From positions 68,415,675 to 68,479,674 of the forward strand of contig CP136065.1 in NCBI GenBank assembly GCA_032622095.1: DNA of 64,000 nt, given 5' to 3'. The notes under the pieces were generated by a model, which worked only from the letters and a program-made list of their open reading frames with translations, had not been told where the DNA came from and ran no database searches. The position numbers and the translations under genes were made by a program. Shown piece after piece: positions 13,364-24,056 of this stretch. This stretch comes from Siphonodentalium dalli. Its lineage: Eukaryota; Mollusca; Scaphopoda; Gadilida; Siphonodentaliidae. Every line of letters starts with the position of its first letter. Within the stretch, counting starts at the first letter, position 1.

Positions 13364-13437
13364 GGATAAGGAGTCGATTATTTAGGGCATTACTATATTG
13401 GTTAAGGAGTCGATTATTTAGGGTAGTACTGTACATT
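13364..13437. repeat. 36-bp tandem duplication
   Basis: The 21-mer beginning TAAGGAGTCGATTATTTA occurs at 13367 and again at 13403, a period of 36 bp. It lies at the left edge of dispersed repeat R1. Confidence 0.8.
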
Positions 13438-13439
13438 CA

Positions 13440-14170
13440 AAGCAAATGGGAATTTCGGTTCGGTTTCATCGGTTAACTTCCATGCACTCACCCCTCCCAC
13501 AAAATAAACATTATCACGGCCGCTACTAATGGTATGATACGATTTGTATGAGCCCTATATTATTACATTACAAAAAATGTGATCTTAGTCCAGCATAAGG
13601 TGTCGAGTACTATAACATCGATTATATAATGGTGAATAGGCGACTTTTTGCAAGTCACCAGATTAGACATATAGAGTACTATCAACCTCACAATGGAAAT
13701 AAACATTAAAGCTCTCCACCACCACCCTCATTACAATGAGCTTTCTAGCGAACTCATATTGAAATTCGCGCAGTATCGTTTTTCGCTCAGTTTTAAATTC
13801 GCGCACTTTGAATTGGCACACCCCGCTCCGAATGTTACTACGAGACGAGTAAGGGTATTCACGAGACCTCACCACGCAGTAAAATTGTTTACCGACAAGA
13901 TCTTGTATAAAACATTTCTCGTCGATGCATGTTGTAACTTAAATGTTAGCGATATAGCGATAATTATGCTGAATACTAAACAATAATACAATAAATACAC
14001 TGGTAGAAATGCAGTCGATTACTATGAAACACAACTTTATACAAATTAGTAAAATGCAAAGAAACGCTCATGTGTTACAAGAATTGTGTTTTATATTATG
14101 TTGCCGTAGCGTATTGCTAGAATCTCACACCTCCCGCGCCTATCTCCTGTTCGTCTTGTTCTCCAGTTAA
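13440..14170 (+). repeat. Dispersed repeat R1, copy 1
   Basis: Two segments, near 13455-13530 (GGTTAACTTCCATGCACTCA) and near 14104-14170 (GCGTATTGCTAGAATCTCAC), are recognisably related to segments near 25612-25680 and 25768-25835. Order and strand are the same, but the spacing between them differs. This copy lies just upstream of the unidentified two-exon gene. No coding frame is conserved. Confidence 0.5.
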
Positions 14171-14498
14171 TGACAATTTCTTGTTGTTTCGTTCAAGTCT
14201 CTTTTTCGGATAACAAATTCACACAAGCAAAAGTGCTCATGGATAGGAGCGAGTTGACTGGCATATGGGTGTGAATCGGTCGATAAATGTCAACATAAAT
14301 TCGGTATTCGGTTATCAGCAGTAACACCTCGCTATGCCGTTCTGCACATCAATAATTATAGCATTTGTGTACGATTTAGTCCTCGTTAAAATAACCGCTA
14401 TACAATTGTGCAATCGGAACAATCTTGTCACATAAGATGCTTCTTTTATTTAATGAATATGAAACGATAGTTAATCTGACGTACTTTAAATATTTCAG

Positions 14499-14830
14499 CG
14501 GAGCAATGACAGCAGCTACTGAAGATTGTTACTTGGCCATTGAAAATACCCAGATGGATATCTTAAAGATAACTTCCTCAATTAAGCAATGCTATGCTCG
14601 CATTGCTGGGAAAGTAGAACAAATGGACATACAAATTAACAAATGGATACGGATGGTCAGCCAACTAGAGTTAACAGATCCACGGCGTTGGACGTATATT
14701 AAGACGATGGAGGGTTCTGTGACGTCGCTCCTGCAGATGGAGACCCTGTCAGATCGGACGATAATGTATGATTTCCACACCCGGTTGGAGAAACTGAAGT
14801 ATCCGAATCCACGGGTCGTCGCGACACATA
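14499..14830 (+). CDS. Unidentified gene, exon a (coding from 14506)
   Basis: The exon is bounded by an acceptor (TATTTCAG, ending 14498) and a strong donor (GTGAGT at 14831). An ATG at 14506 opens 108 codons plus one base. The joined product with the exon at 15314-15480 would be 163 residues. The segment encoded here is acidic/helical at first (DCYLAIENTQMDILK) and probably forms a short coiled coil over about residues 8-50, then holds aromatic and charged residues (DPRRWTYIKTM) and ends near KYPNPRVVATH. I do not recognise the family. The splice sites and phase agreement make a real gene likely. Further 5' exons could exist, since the open frame extends above the acceptor only by chance. 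Confidence 0.6.
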
Positions 14831-15313
14831 GTGAGTGAATTGCAAACAGCAAATTATAGTCACAGTGTTGTGATATTCGATTAGACGATTTTACATCAGA
14901 TCAAAAGCGATATAAGTTATTTTTTTTTTTAATTGTCCATAATCAAATATAATGTTCTGAAAGATGGTTGCGAAGAAAGAACTCTGAGTTCATGTTAAAT
15001 CAGCAAGTGCTGTATATGTGTTTGTTTTGATGCTGGACGTCTTAGAATGAGTCATCAATTGGAAAATGTAAATTACATGTGGTAAACATGAGATGTAACT
15101 AGATTTCTCACTCCGATTGACCAATCACAATCTCTGTAATTAGCCCTTTGACCTCGCGGTTCCTATTCACCCCATTGAAGGTATATTATGTCTACAGTTT
15201 GGCATTAGTCTCGTTCCTGACTCAGCCGCTCGGCTCACAGCCTATTGCAACTTCGCGATGTGTCGCTTCCAGAAACTGACACGATATTACTTAATTGTTG
15301 TCCTTCATTTTAG

Positions 15314-15480
15314 GAGAAGCGATAGGAGTCGGCGTCCCGATCCAGGAGACATTGTCGCCGGGATCTCACAATGTCGGAACGCAAATCATGAATGTCAGCA
15401 TCAGATACCACAGAAACGCTGGTTCATCACGTGACTTGTCGAGGCCGAAAAGCGACAGCATTCTCGATATTATCTACTGA
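15314..15480 (+). CDS. Unidentified gene, terminal exon b
   Basis: It follows acceptor TTCATTTTAG (ending 15313). The one leftover base of exon a joins with two bases here to make an Arg codon, and 54 codons then run open to TGA at 15478-15480. The encoded tail is Ser/Arg rich (SSRDLSRPKSDSILDIIY) and has no domain I know. Phase agreement across a 483-bp intron with consensus ends is the main evidence. No AATAAA was seen close downstream; the first candidate 3'-end signals are only variants. Confidence 0.6.
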
Positions 15481-17980
15481 AGAAATAAGGAAGAAAACAC
15501 CAGGTTTGCGACTACATGTAGAATGTATTAACTTGCCGGAAAATATTATTGTTATTTTACCAGAAATTTTGCTAAATTGTAAAACCAAGATATGGGATCG
15601 AAGCACGCACACAATTAACTGATTAATTTACGTGGTCTTATTTTTAAAACACAAAGTGAAGTAAAGTGTAGTCACTTGCACATGTTTAAGGAAGCACACG
15701 ATTTTAGCATCTAATCCTTATTGTTTTGATTTGAAAAGTGAGCATGTGTTAAATTTATAAGTTGTTAGTCATGCAGTTTACTGCCGAGCAACCGCTGCTT
15801 ACCAGTTAATGAATTAAGGGATTCGTGGAAATTTGGAGATTATTTGAGAGGCGATTGCCGACAATAGGTTTTTAATGTTTTGGCCAAACTGTTTTGCCAA
15901 ATGAAACCTTTTTTGGCCATTTTCCAAAATATTGGCCATTGGCAAATTGGCCACCGACAACGTGAACACTGCATATAGATATCATGTCTGGCAGGTGTTG
16001 GAAATGTTACAGTTGACATCTTTCGCATAATGAGCTACTACTGATAAGTATTAATAATATGGTACTGCGTCACTAACATTTGTGTCCTTTTTACCAATTC
16101 TGGATTTGCCATATCCGTAGTTAGGATTGCGGATTCGAGAAGCCAATAATGGGCATGTGACCTTTATATGCAATCAGCGAGCCTATGTGAAACTGACTGT
16201 GAGTCCGTAGCACCATAATTAAGTACAACATAATCACGACAAACAGAAATATTTCCTAGCTGTTTTATTAAAAAAAAATTGTCAAATGTTCCAGCAACGG
16301 CCTTGAAGTGAATACTCACCATTTCCCTAATTGAATCGATTTGGAATTGGGAATATCAAAACATATACGACCATGAATTTGTGCCAAGCAACAAATCATC
16401 TATGTTACAGAATTGCCGTCTCAATATAACTAAAGTAAATATCGATTGTACATGTGAGGGAATCTATGTCTGGAGGTGATGATTTAGATTCCGGAACGAT
16501 GGAATGCAACTGAAATATCCCGAACTACTGTCAGTCTGGTTCAAGTGGGATGCAGATGGAACGTCAAAACTTGACGACCCAGTGTAAACAATGTTTATAC
16601 TATAGTCGGATGATTCTGTCGAGTTATTACTGTTGTTTTGAAGTCATTGTTGTTCTCTTTCCAGGTGATGTGTTATTTGACGACATCACAGATTCATAAC
16701 AAAAGAACTGCGAAGGATAATGCTATCATAATTTCACATTCCTTAGCAACTATAATCATTGTCTGAGGGGAATAGTCATAGTTTCAATTTGCTTGTGCTT
16801 GGTTTGCCTTTATACAAATATGTGTGTTGTCGAATTAGAATGCAACGCTCGATCTAACATATGCTAGTCATTCATGAAAGACATGAGCGCAACAATTAAA
16901 AAAATTAATTAAATAGTGTACACTTTTATACTCATTGACGATTATGACATGATCAGATAATAAGTTCAACTAACGTCTTTTGAACTTATTATCTGAACAT
17001 TTCCCATCAATGGATATAAATCCTTAAGCATTTGTGCTATCTGTCCACGTGTTTGTTTGCTGCTCATTTTCCCTGATCACACCTCTAGATGAATATTAGA
17101 CAATATCCATGTATACTTGTATAACTGGTGGGGGGATTCACTGTTAACACATATCATATATTCCAATCACATAATGTGTTTGCCTTATTTACTGCGGTTT
17201 GGGTACAATTTAAACACACTGACAAAAAACTATTCCTGTACAAGGTTGCATTTCTACATTCGTGAATGAATGGCAGAGTATTTACCGGTATGGTAATACA
17301 TGTAACATACAGTGTTTGCCAATAAAGTTCCACGTCTTGAATTTAAATCGATCTGAATAACGCTTTATGATAATGAACTTGTGTTAAAATTAATGTTGAG
17401 TTATATTTATGTTGTATGCGTTTAGGTTATTGTATCGCTTCATTGTAGTTGATCATGATGTTCTCACTGTTTTGTTTTTGACAACGGTTTGCAAGGCTAA
17501 AACCTCAACCAGTCGGCTCGAAATCACGATCTGATATCATGGATATGAAAATGATTCTATTCAATGAGACTATAAAAATATCTACATTATTGTCAATATT
17601 CATGTTCTTTCTGGTACTGTATATAATTCGTTCTACTCGGTAAATTGTTGTCTACCAACTATGTAGTAACTAACAATACAATTGTGATACATGCTCTGTA
17701 TATTCGTTTAATGTACAATGGTTGGCTTAATTCGCTTCAATATAAAATTTGTTAATCAGATACGTACTGATTTCGGCTCTAAATCAAGTGTCAAGTTTGG
17801 CTGTTGGCATAAACATTTGATTGGTTTGATAATTAGATAAACAGTAAATCACACTAGAAGATAAACACTGTTTGGTTATACAGTTCAGCAGTTCGCAATT
17901 CCGTTCAGCAGTTCATGTGCTACAGTCCAGTCAATTCGCCCGAACGCGTTTACCACAATCATGACGAAGACAGTCGGTCG
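15481..17980. other. Non-coding stretch with small hairpins
   Basis: No supported gene. Near 15880-15970 the words TTTGGCC and GGCCAAT recur, giving self-complementarity; a similar run lies at 53610-53680. A 40-bp hairpin of repeat family R2 is at 16952-16996. Otherwise nothing was recognised. Confidence 0.5.
16952..16996. repeat. R2 hairpin, copy 1
   Basis: AGATAATAAGTTCAA and its near complement TTGAACTTATTATCT face each other across about 12 nt, followed by GAACATTTCCC. The same hairpin with the same right flank recurs at about 24383-24441 and 54124-54170, more diverged at 34527-34600, and split at 57415 and 58030. Confidence 0.7.
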
Positions 17981-18138
17981 TAGGTTATGAATTGAATTGA
18001 ATTGAATATTTGTTTATTATAGTGACATTGTGTTACATATATAAATGCGTATACACACACAACAATAATCGACAATTACACCCGGCCCATAGGGCCTATA
18101 AGTCACTCTATTTCAAAATAAATATAATTATTAATTAA

Positions 18139-18335
18139 TTAATTTCGCGGCGTCGTTATTAATGTCTGTCTTTCTCCAAATGCACGGTACAGGAATTTAG
18201 CAGTTTGTCGCGGAAAGTTATCGAATAAATGTTTGGCCATAAAAGTCAGAGAATTCACACCATTGATGTGGAAATTGGCACTACGAAAAAAATCCGTCCG
18301 TAAATTATCATATGCGTTGCACTGAAGAAACAAAA
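18139..18335 (-). pseudogene. LINE B ORF2 C-terminal tail after frameshift
   Basis: After the ORF2 stop the protein continues in a second frame with LFLQCNAYDNLRTDFF and ends ...RQTLITTPRN at 18139. Read together with the upstream CxxC and His, this makes a C-x2-C...H...C module like those at LINE ORF2 C termini. A small indel around 18318-18330 separates the halves. The tail alone has no function. Confidence 0.75.
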
Positions 18336-21300
18336 TGGAGCTCGTCTTCCACAGACTTTGATTGGCAGAACACACATATTCGGTCGACCAAGTCTTCATT
18401 TCGCCATCGACCGGTCTCTACACGTAGCGGCAGGATACCGCACCGAAATCGGGCAACAACTGAACGTTCTCCTTTACTAATGTTCAGTTTTAAGTATGTT
18501 TCTGTGAGATATTCCGTTTTGAGGTCTTTATACAGTCTTAATTTATCAAGTCTATTTACATCAGCTTGCCAATTGGTCTGGTTACACTTTTTCAAGTTAA
18601 TTTCGCATTCATTTAGGTCACAAACCAACCTGTTAGCAAATACGTGAAATTGGTCACTGGAAATTAGTACAGATCTCACAGGCGATACCCAACTGTCTTT
18701 TGAACATGTCTTGAGTTCCCATAAAAACACAGTTTTCGCCATTCGATCATTGTCCATTCGTATCAGCCGATTCCAAAGTCTTGCCATGCTTAACCACCGT
18801 CGGTGTGTTGAAGATATCCATCCAATCTCCCCGTTGAGTGATGGTAGAGGTGTGAATCGGTGCACGCCGAGAAAATATCGTAGCGCACGGTTTTGTTCCA
18901 TATCAATACTATGGAAGGTTTTAAACCCCCATACACCACTACAGTAGTCTAGAATAGGAACGACGCAATTATTAAATAGTTTTTCATATGTATCTATGCC
19001 AATGTCTTTGAATGAATGAATTCTCGATATTACAGCTCCCAGTGCGCGACCTCCAGAATGCGCCATGGTCTCGGCGGCTGCACTAAACTTGTTCGTTTCG
19101 TTAAAAACCACTCCTAGGTATTTGTAGTTATCGGTGTATTCTACCACGTCATTTCCAATTGAAAACACAATATTACTTCGTTTGCGCTGAGGTTTGCGGA
19201 AATGTAGAATTTTAGTTTTGGAAGTGTTCACATGGAGTCTCCATTTTCTACACCATGAGTCAAGGACATCGAGCATACATTGCATATTGCGTTCATTGTC
19301 ACTGATCAGAGCAATGTCATCCGCATACATAAGAATACTGATGTTTGTATTACCAACCTCAACTCCTCTATTTAAGCTTTTTATATCACAAGCGAGGTCG
19401 TTCACATACACGGAGAACAATGTCGGTGATAAGTTATTTCCTTGGATTACTCCAGAATTGCACGGAAACCACTCTGTTAGTGCACTGCCAACTTTTACAC
19501 ACGAAGTCGTATTTCTGTAGAGTTCTTTTATCGCGAAGTACATGTTTTGCGTGATGTTATTCTGTAAAAGTTTATATTCAAGAAGATCGCGGTCCACAGA
19601 ATCTAATGCCTTTTTTAGGTCCACGAATGCCACAAACGTTGATTTTCTATTTCGAGTTATACTGGACAGTGTGTACACATGATCGAGACAGGCACGTCCT
19701 TTCCTGAACCCATTCTGTTCGTCAACCAGAATATCGTTACACGCGAGAAATTCAGATATCCTATCATTCAGTATCGAACAATATAATTTTGCGACAACAG
19801 ATTGAAGACTGATGCCACGATAGTTCATTGGTATTCTCGGATCAGATGAAGGATCTTTCGGGATCGGCAATACTATGGACTGTTTCCAAGTAGAAGGAAT
19901 AATATTACATTCAAAACATAGAGAGAACAATTTATGTAGAATATTCACGGATGCTTCGTTTTTAAGAAGTTCGTATTGTATTTGATCGACTCCTGACGCC
20001 TTTCCCTGTTTTGATCTGTCAACAGCTCGTTGTATCTCAGTGCGTGTTAAAGTCTTGTTTAACATGTCGATGTCATCAATCGGCGGACGAGGAATAACAT
20101 TACGCGTAATTTCAAGGTGAAGTTTAGTGGCAAGAACAGATGTTTTAAATGCATCATCAAAGGTTGTATCAGACGACAAATCGTAAAGATTTGCGAAGTC
20201 ACTTCTCCACTTATGAAGTATCACATCATGATCATTACTGATAGTTCGATCTTCATTATAACATTCGGTAGGAATTTTTTGCTTTCGCTTTGGTCCCAAA
20301 CTTCGGATCTGGTCCCAGAATATATTTGGATCAGAAGTTGCTACTGTCTCCATTTGAAGTGCCAAATCACGTTTATACTTCCGTTCGAAATAGCGAATCT
20401 TTTTATCTAAAGTATTTTGGCTATCCTTGAATCGCATTCGAGCCTCTCGTTTAGCGCGCGTATTACCACGAATATGAAAGTATAGTTTCTCGTTCGTTCG
20501 CATCGATTTCCACAGCTGCGTCAGTTCGTCATTCCAGAAGGGTTTATCAACACGAAGTCGTTTTCGACATCTTTTACTGCCATCTCGGTTAGGCTGTCCA
20601 CATGCAGCTTCAGACAATAACAGTTTACAAAAGTCAGCATGTATCGTGTCCACATTGTGTTGCGTGTTTACATTCGATTCTATCTTGTTTATCAGTTCAA
20701 TTATTTGGCGAGAACATGAGTTTGTGCACATGAATGTTTTTGAAAGATTCCGTACATCAATACGACGATGTTTATGTGACTTTTCCTTGGGTGTGGTCTG
20801 CGTACAGTGTTGACTGAGTTTGTATTTTGCACTTAGCATAGCATGATCTGGAACTTTGCTTCTTTCGCCCAATAGACCGCGAAGGTTATTGTCATCTATA
20901 ATATTTTGACATGTTGTTATCTCAAAGTTGTAAAAGTTTGATAAAGAATGTTGAGGGACACACATGTAGTCGACCACTGATTGTCCTCGACCAGAGTGGA
21001 ACGTGTGTAAGTTAGAATCGTCACCATACCGTCCATTCAAGACAACATACTTGCAGTCGTTGAGGAATTCAAGGAAAGTATGCCCGTGTTGGTTGTACGT
21101 TTTATCAATGACTTCTCGTTTGGGTATGTTATCGGTATCAGAATTAAAGTCACATCCATGTCCGATACGACTATTAAAATCCCCACATAAGAAAACACAG
21201 TCAAGTTCAGATAAGGTATGGATTTCACTAAATATGTGCGTAAAAAAAGCAGTCGCATCGCGTCCCCATGGTGATGTTTCCGGTGGCAAGTAACAACTGT

Positions 21301-21631
21301 AGATCGCGAAACAGGCATCAGTGGCTGGATCGAAAAATTTAACTCCGATAACCCCTTCGTAACTTTGGTCACATACAGTTATAGTGTAGTGTTCGTACAA
21401 CCAGTTTTTTATCAGAAGTCCGACACCCCCTGAACCTTTCGGTGCGTCCCTGTGAATTCCTCGTCTATTAAAGCCTATCCAACGGTAGTCATTTGGAGTG
21501 ATACTCAGTTCATCGTCTCCTCGCAAGTGTGTCTCAGAAACCGCTATCACATCACATTTCGCACACTGTATAATCTCTGATCTTAGTTCACTATTAGCTG
21601 TTGTCCAACCACACACATTGAGTTGTCCCAA
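18308..21631 (-). CDS. LINE B ORF2: endonuclease-reverse transcriptase
   Basis: A 1107-residue frame. The APE endonuclease occupies about residues 1-260: LNVCGW (Asn), VSETHL (Glu, about residue 33), CGDFNSRIG and VPDHAML (Asp-His). The linker holds KPFWNDELTQLW. The RT lies at about 530-800: VDRSKQGKASGVDQI, YRGISLQSVVAKLY, FVDLKKALDSVDRDLL (first catalytic Asp, about residue 670; most relatives have Phe where Leu stands), GVIQGNNLSPTLFSVYVNDL, and LMYADDIAL (Asp pair, about residue 769). The thumb and C-terminal region follow, with VPILDYCSGVWG. All catalytic residues are visible. The frame ends prematurely after CVFCQSK...ELHF, just inside a Cys/His module that continues in another frame (18139-18330). 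The product would nick DNA and prime reverse transcription of its own RNA. Confidence 0.92.
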   Translation of the reverse strand: MGQLNVCGWTTANSELRSEIIQCAKCDVIAVSETHLRGDDELSITPNDYRWIGFNRRGIHRDAPKGSGGVGLLIKNWLYEHYTITVCDQSYEGVIGVKFFDPATDACFAIYSCYLPPETSPWGRDATAFFTHIFSEIHTLSELDCVFLCGDFNSRIGHGCDFNSDTDNIPKREVIDKTYNQHGHTFLEFLNDCKYVVLNGRYGDDSNLHTFHSGRGQSVVDYMCVPQHSLSNFYNFEITTCQNIIDDNNLRGLLGERSKVPDHAMLSAKYKLSQHCTQTTPKEKSHKHRRIDVRNLSKTFMCTNSCSRQIIELINKIESNVNTQHNVDTIHADFCKLLLSEAACGQPNRDGSKRCRKRLRVDKPFWNDELTQLWKSMRTNEKLYFHIRGNTRAKREARMRFKDSQNTLDKKIRYFERKYKRDLALQMETVATSDPNIFWDQIRSLGPKRKQKIPTECYNEDRTISNDHDVILHKWRSDFANLYDLSSDTTFDDAFKTSVLATKLHLEITRNVIPRPPIDDIDMLNKTLTRTEIQRAVDRSKQGKASGVDQIQYELLKNEASVNILHKLFSLCFECNIIPSTWKQSIVLPIPKDPSSDPRIPMNYRGISLQSVVAKLYCSILNDRISEFLACNDILVDEQNGFRKGRACLDHVYTLSSITRNRKSTFVAFVDLKKALDSVDRDLLEYKLLQNNITQNMYFAIKELYRNTTSCVKVGSALTEWFPCNSGVIQGNNLSPTLFSVYVNDLACDIKSLNRGVEVGNTNISILMYADDIALISDNERNMQCMLDVLDSWCRKWRLHVNTSKTKILHFRKPQRKRSNIVFSIGNDVVEYTDNYKYLGVVFNETNKFSAAAETMAHSGGRALGAVISRIHSFKDIGIDTYEKLFNNCVVPILDYCSGVWGFKTFHSIDMEQNRALRYFLGVHRFTPLPSLNGEIGWISSTHRRWLSMARLWNRLIRMDNDRMAKTVFLWELKTCSKDSWVSPVRSVLISSDQFHVFANRLVCDLNECEINLKKCNQTNWQADVNRLDKLRLYKDLKTEYLTETYLKLNISKGERSVVARFRCGILPLRVETGRWRNEDLVDRICVFCQSKSVEDELHFVSSVQRI

Positions 21632-21661
21632 TTTAATATAGTCTATGTGCCGGTGTGAATG

Positions 21662-22504
21662 CTAATTACTACTGTCGTTATCACGTTGTCGCTCATTGTT
21701 TTGAGACCCCTTCTTCACAATACGTCCACTACCGGTTATGCGAAATTGATTGCCTTCAGGAAACTGTTGTAATAACGTACGGGCATTCAATTCTATTAGT
21801 CTCTCCACGTGTGATTTACAAGATCGCAGATAAACGTCTTTGTATTCGGCAGTTTCTTTCAAAGTTAACTTTCCTCGTAGGACACGAATTTTATCTTCCA
21901 GTGAACGAAATGCGATTTTAACTAGCCCTGGTTGGCCCTGTCTTCGACTTAGGAGTCGCTTGGCTGCTATAACCTCATCATCACTATGATTGGAACCGAG
22001 ACAACGAATCAACTTCCTAGATTCCAGCAGAATATCCTCGTTTTCTGTATATGGAACATTCGTTGCTATAACGGTAATCTCCGAGTTTTCAACTGAATGC
22101 ACATGTGGGTGTCGATCGATATCGATTTGATTAGCTGGACCATTGTTTTCAAGCGTTGATAATCGCTCAGCAATTGTCTTAATTTCGGCCGTGAAATTAT
22201 CCATACGTGTCTCCTGTATACCAATGTCTAATGATATGTCTTGTTTAACAGCTTTCAGCTTTTCTTCCAGAGTAGACAACACCTCTGTTTTCAGTTTATC
22301 AAGCTTGCTTTCGAACATTCTTTTCATTGAGTTCTGAGCTTCTTTCATTTCAACAATATTGTCGTTAATTATCATTAATTGTCTTACGATTGCCAGCGGT
22401 GAATCGTCCTCCTTTTCCGCCATCTTGGTTGTTTTCTTTTCGGGTTTCGGTGTCTCTCCGTCCGAATTCCGCTGCCGTTTGTCTGGTTCTTTCTTCCCTG
22501 GCAT
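21662..22504 (-). CDS. LINE B ORF1: coiled-coil/RRM-like RNA-binding protein
   Basis: A 280-residue protein. Residues 1-30 are basic and charged (MPGKKEPDKRQRNSDGETPK). Residues about 40-125 are a predicted coiled coil with regular Leu/Ile/Met spacing (KLDKLKTEVLSTLEEKLKAV). Residues about 140-215 hold an RRM-like segment (SEITVIATNVPYTENEDIL, GLVKIAFRSLEDKIRVLRGK). Residues about 216-275 form a basic C-terminal domain (YKDVYLRSCKSHVERLIELN, FRITGSGRIVKKG). This matches the architecture of L1-like ORF1 chaperones, which trimerise and coat the element RNA. It lies 30 nt upstream of ORF2 on the same strand, as expected for a bicistronic LINE. It appears intact. Confidence 0.85.
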   Translation of the reverse strand: MPGKKEPDKRQRNSDGETPKPEKKTTKMAEKEDDSPLAIVRQLMIINDNIVEMKEAQNSMKRMFESKLDKLKTEVLSTLEEKLKAVKQDISLDIGIQETRMDNFTAEIKTIAERLSTLENNGPANQIDIDRHPHVHSVENSEITVIATNVPYTENEDILLESRKLIRCLGSNHSDDEVIAAKRLLSRRQGQPGLVKIAFRSLEDKIRVLRGKLTLKETAEYKDVYLRSCKSHVERLIELNARTLLQQFPEGNQFRITGSGRIVKKGSQNNERQRDNDSSN

Positions 22505-22510
22505 GCTGCC

Positions 22511-24050
22511 TGCTCTCAGTAGTGATCTATATCATATATACATCGGATTAATACACTTTTGGTAGCAATGTTGCATAAAGATGTATGTTTTATCACATAT
22601 TTTCGTCAGAGCGATGTAAACAAGCCTATCCAATTCGACGCATGCGCATTGTGTTGACTGTAATCGACGGGGTATACCAAAATCCTAGAGGGAACACAAT
22701 TTGACCTATCTCCACCCCAGTTCACCAGATCAAAATCCCGTACAGCAGTTCATTGTGTACAGTTAAGCAGATTACATCAGATTACATGTAGTCTGCGAGG
22801 TGAACCAAAAAGCCACCATCACAACTTGGTTGAAATAACACACACATATCATTCATAGGACATGAGTTTTCGTTGTGCTTAGTTATATGCTTTTCTGCTT
22901 CGTTTCCAGTAGAAACCGTCACTTTGTGGAAAGGATTTAAATTTTGACCGCCATTTTTATTTTAACCCAATTCCCGAAGGCTGTCAGCCCGTGGATTCGT
23001 CAGAAATGTGCTCAAGATCACTATAATCCACTGAAATAAAAACTGTGTAACAGCAACAAGAATGTGTGACGTGACGGTCGGACTATGACGTTGTCGATTA
23101 TGCGCAGTTGTGATGGCATCGATTATACGAAGCATTCCTGCATTCCTGCAGTCCTGCTATATTTATCCAGTTTAATTACCTGTCGAAGAAATAGGTGACA
23201 TATGTGATATCAGCCTGTTCTCGAGTAAATAAGCTCATATAGAAATTATTCATAAGACACGAAATAAGTCCATATAGCGATTATTTGAGTCAGAAGTAAA
23301 CTATATATGAACCTAGATTGGTCACGGTCAAAACAGTCGTATATATGAGCTTATTTCAATTCGAATTTAGCTCATATATGCACTATTTTATCTACTTGTT
23401 TATCGACACGATGTACCAGATGGACGCTCTTTATAATGTATTTTCACTGCGGACCGCAAGTCCTACATGAGCTTATTTCATGGTCAAATACGTTCCACAT
23501 GAACCTATGTGGATATTTAGGTTCTATATGAACCCATTTGCACGAGGATATGTTGGGATGAATATGCCCAATAATAATATATATATGCGTCCAACCATTA
23601 TGTATATCATCTGACATGTACACATTTTGTACTACGGCTTTTGCAATAAATTAATTCCTTCAATCAACCTTGACTTGATATGATATGCTTTAACTGTTGA
23701 TGAATGAGGTATACATATTCCAACGCCATGGTTAACCAATGAGACGGCTGCCCCAACTCCGGCGCTTATAGTGCTTATATGTGTTGTGGAGACGGTACAT
23801 ATAAGCCAGATAGGCTTACATCCGAATCTACTCCCATAATATACATAAGGAACATGGTAACTGCCATGTAGTGCCAATATCACCTGAATTCGGATTGATT
23901 CCAAAAACGACCGCTCTGTTACTACATGTAATTTGAGGAAAAAACATTCCCGTTTGGAATATATGAGCAATCTGGTTTCAACGGACATTATGAGACGTAT
24001 AGAGTGTATGCATAACATGAAAAGTGGTAAGTTTCCTGGATTTGCAAGTA
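22511..24050. other. Non-coding stretch; motif cluster at 23225-23480
   Basis: No gene supported. Between 23225 and 23480 a 14-15 nt word close to AAATAAGCTCATATA recurs at least five times in both orientations (near 23225, 23266, 23339, 23376 and 23464). Related words such as CATATGAACC also occur to about 23530. Confidence 0.5.
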
Positions 24051-24056
24051 TTATGT

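Larger units (their letters stand above)
17988..22510 (-). mobile_element. LINE B: near-complete two-ORF non-LTR retrotransposon
   Basis: In minus-strand order: ORF1 (22504-21662), a 30-nt gap, ORF2 (21631-18308 plus a frameshifted tail to 18139), a 3'UTR of about 130 nt, and a terminal pentanucleotide repeat of the (TTCAA) type at about 17988-18010 preceded by AATAAACAAATA. The 5'UTR is not delimited; 22511-22700 has no recognised feature. No exact target-site duplication was found. The long open frames suggest a fairly recent insertion. Confidence 0.9.

Noticed and set aside
17906-22763. CAGCAGTTCAT...ACAGT words flanking LINE B as a target-site duplication
   Set aside because: The two words are only similar, lie about 60-80 bp outside the 3' tail on one side and 240 bp beyond ORF1 on the other, and do not abut the element.
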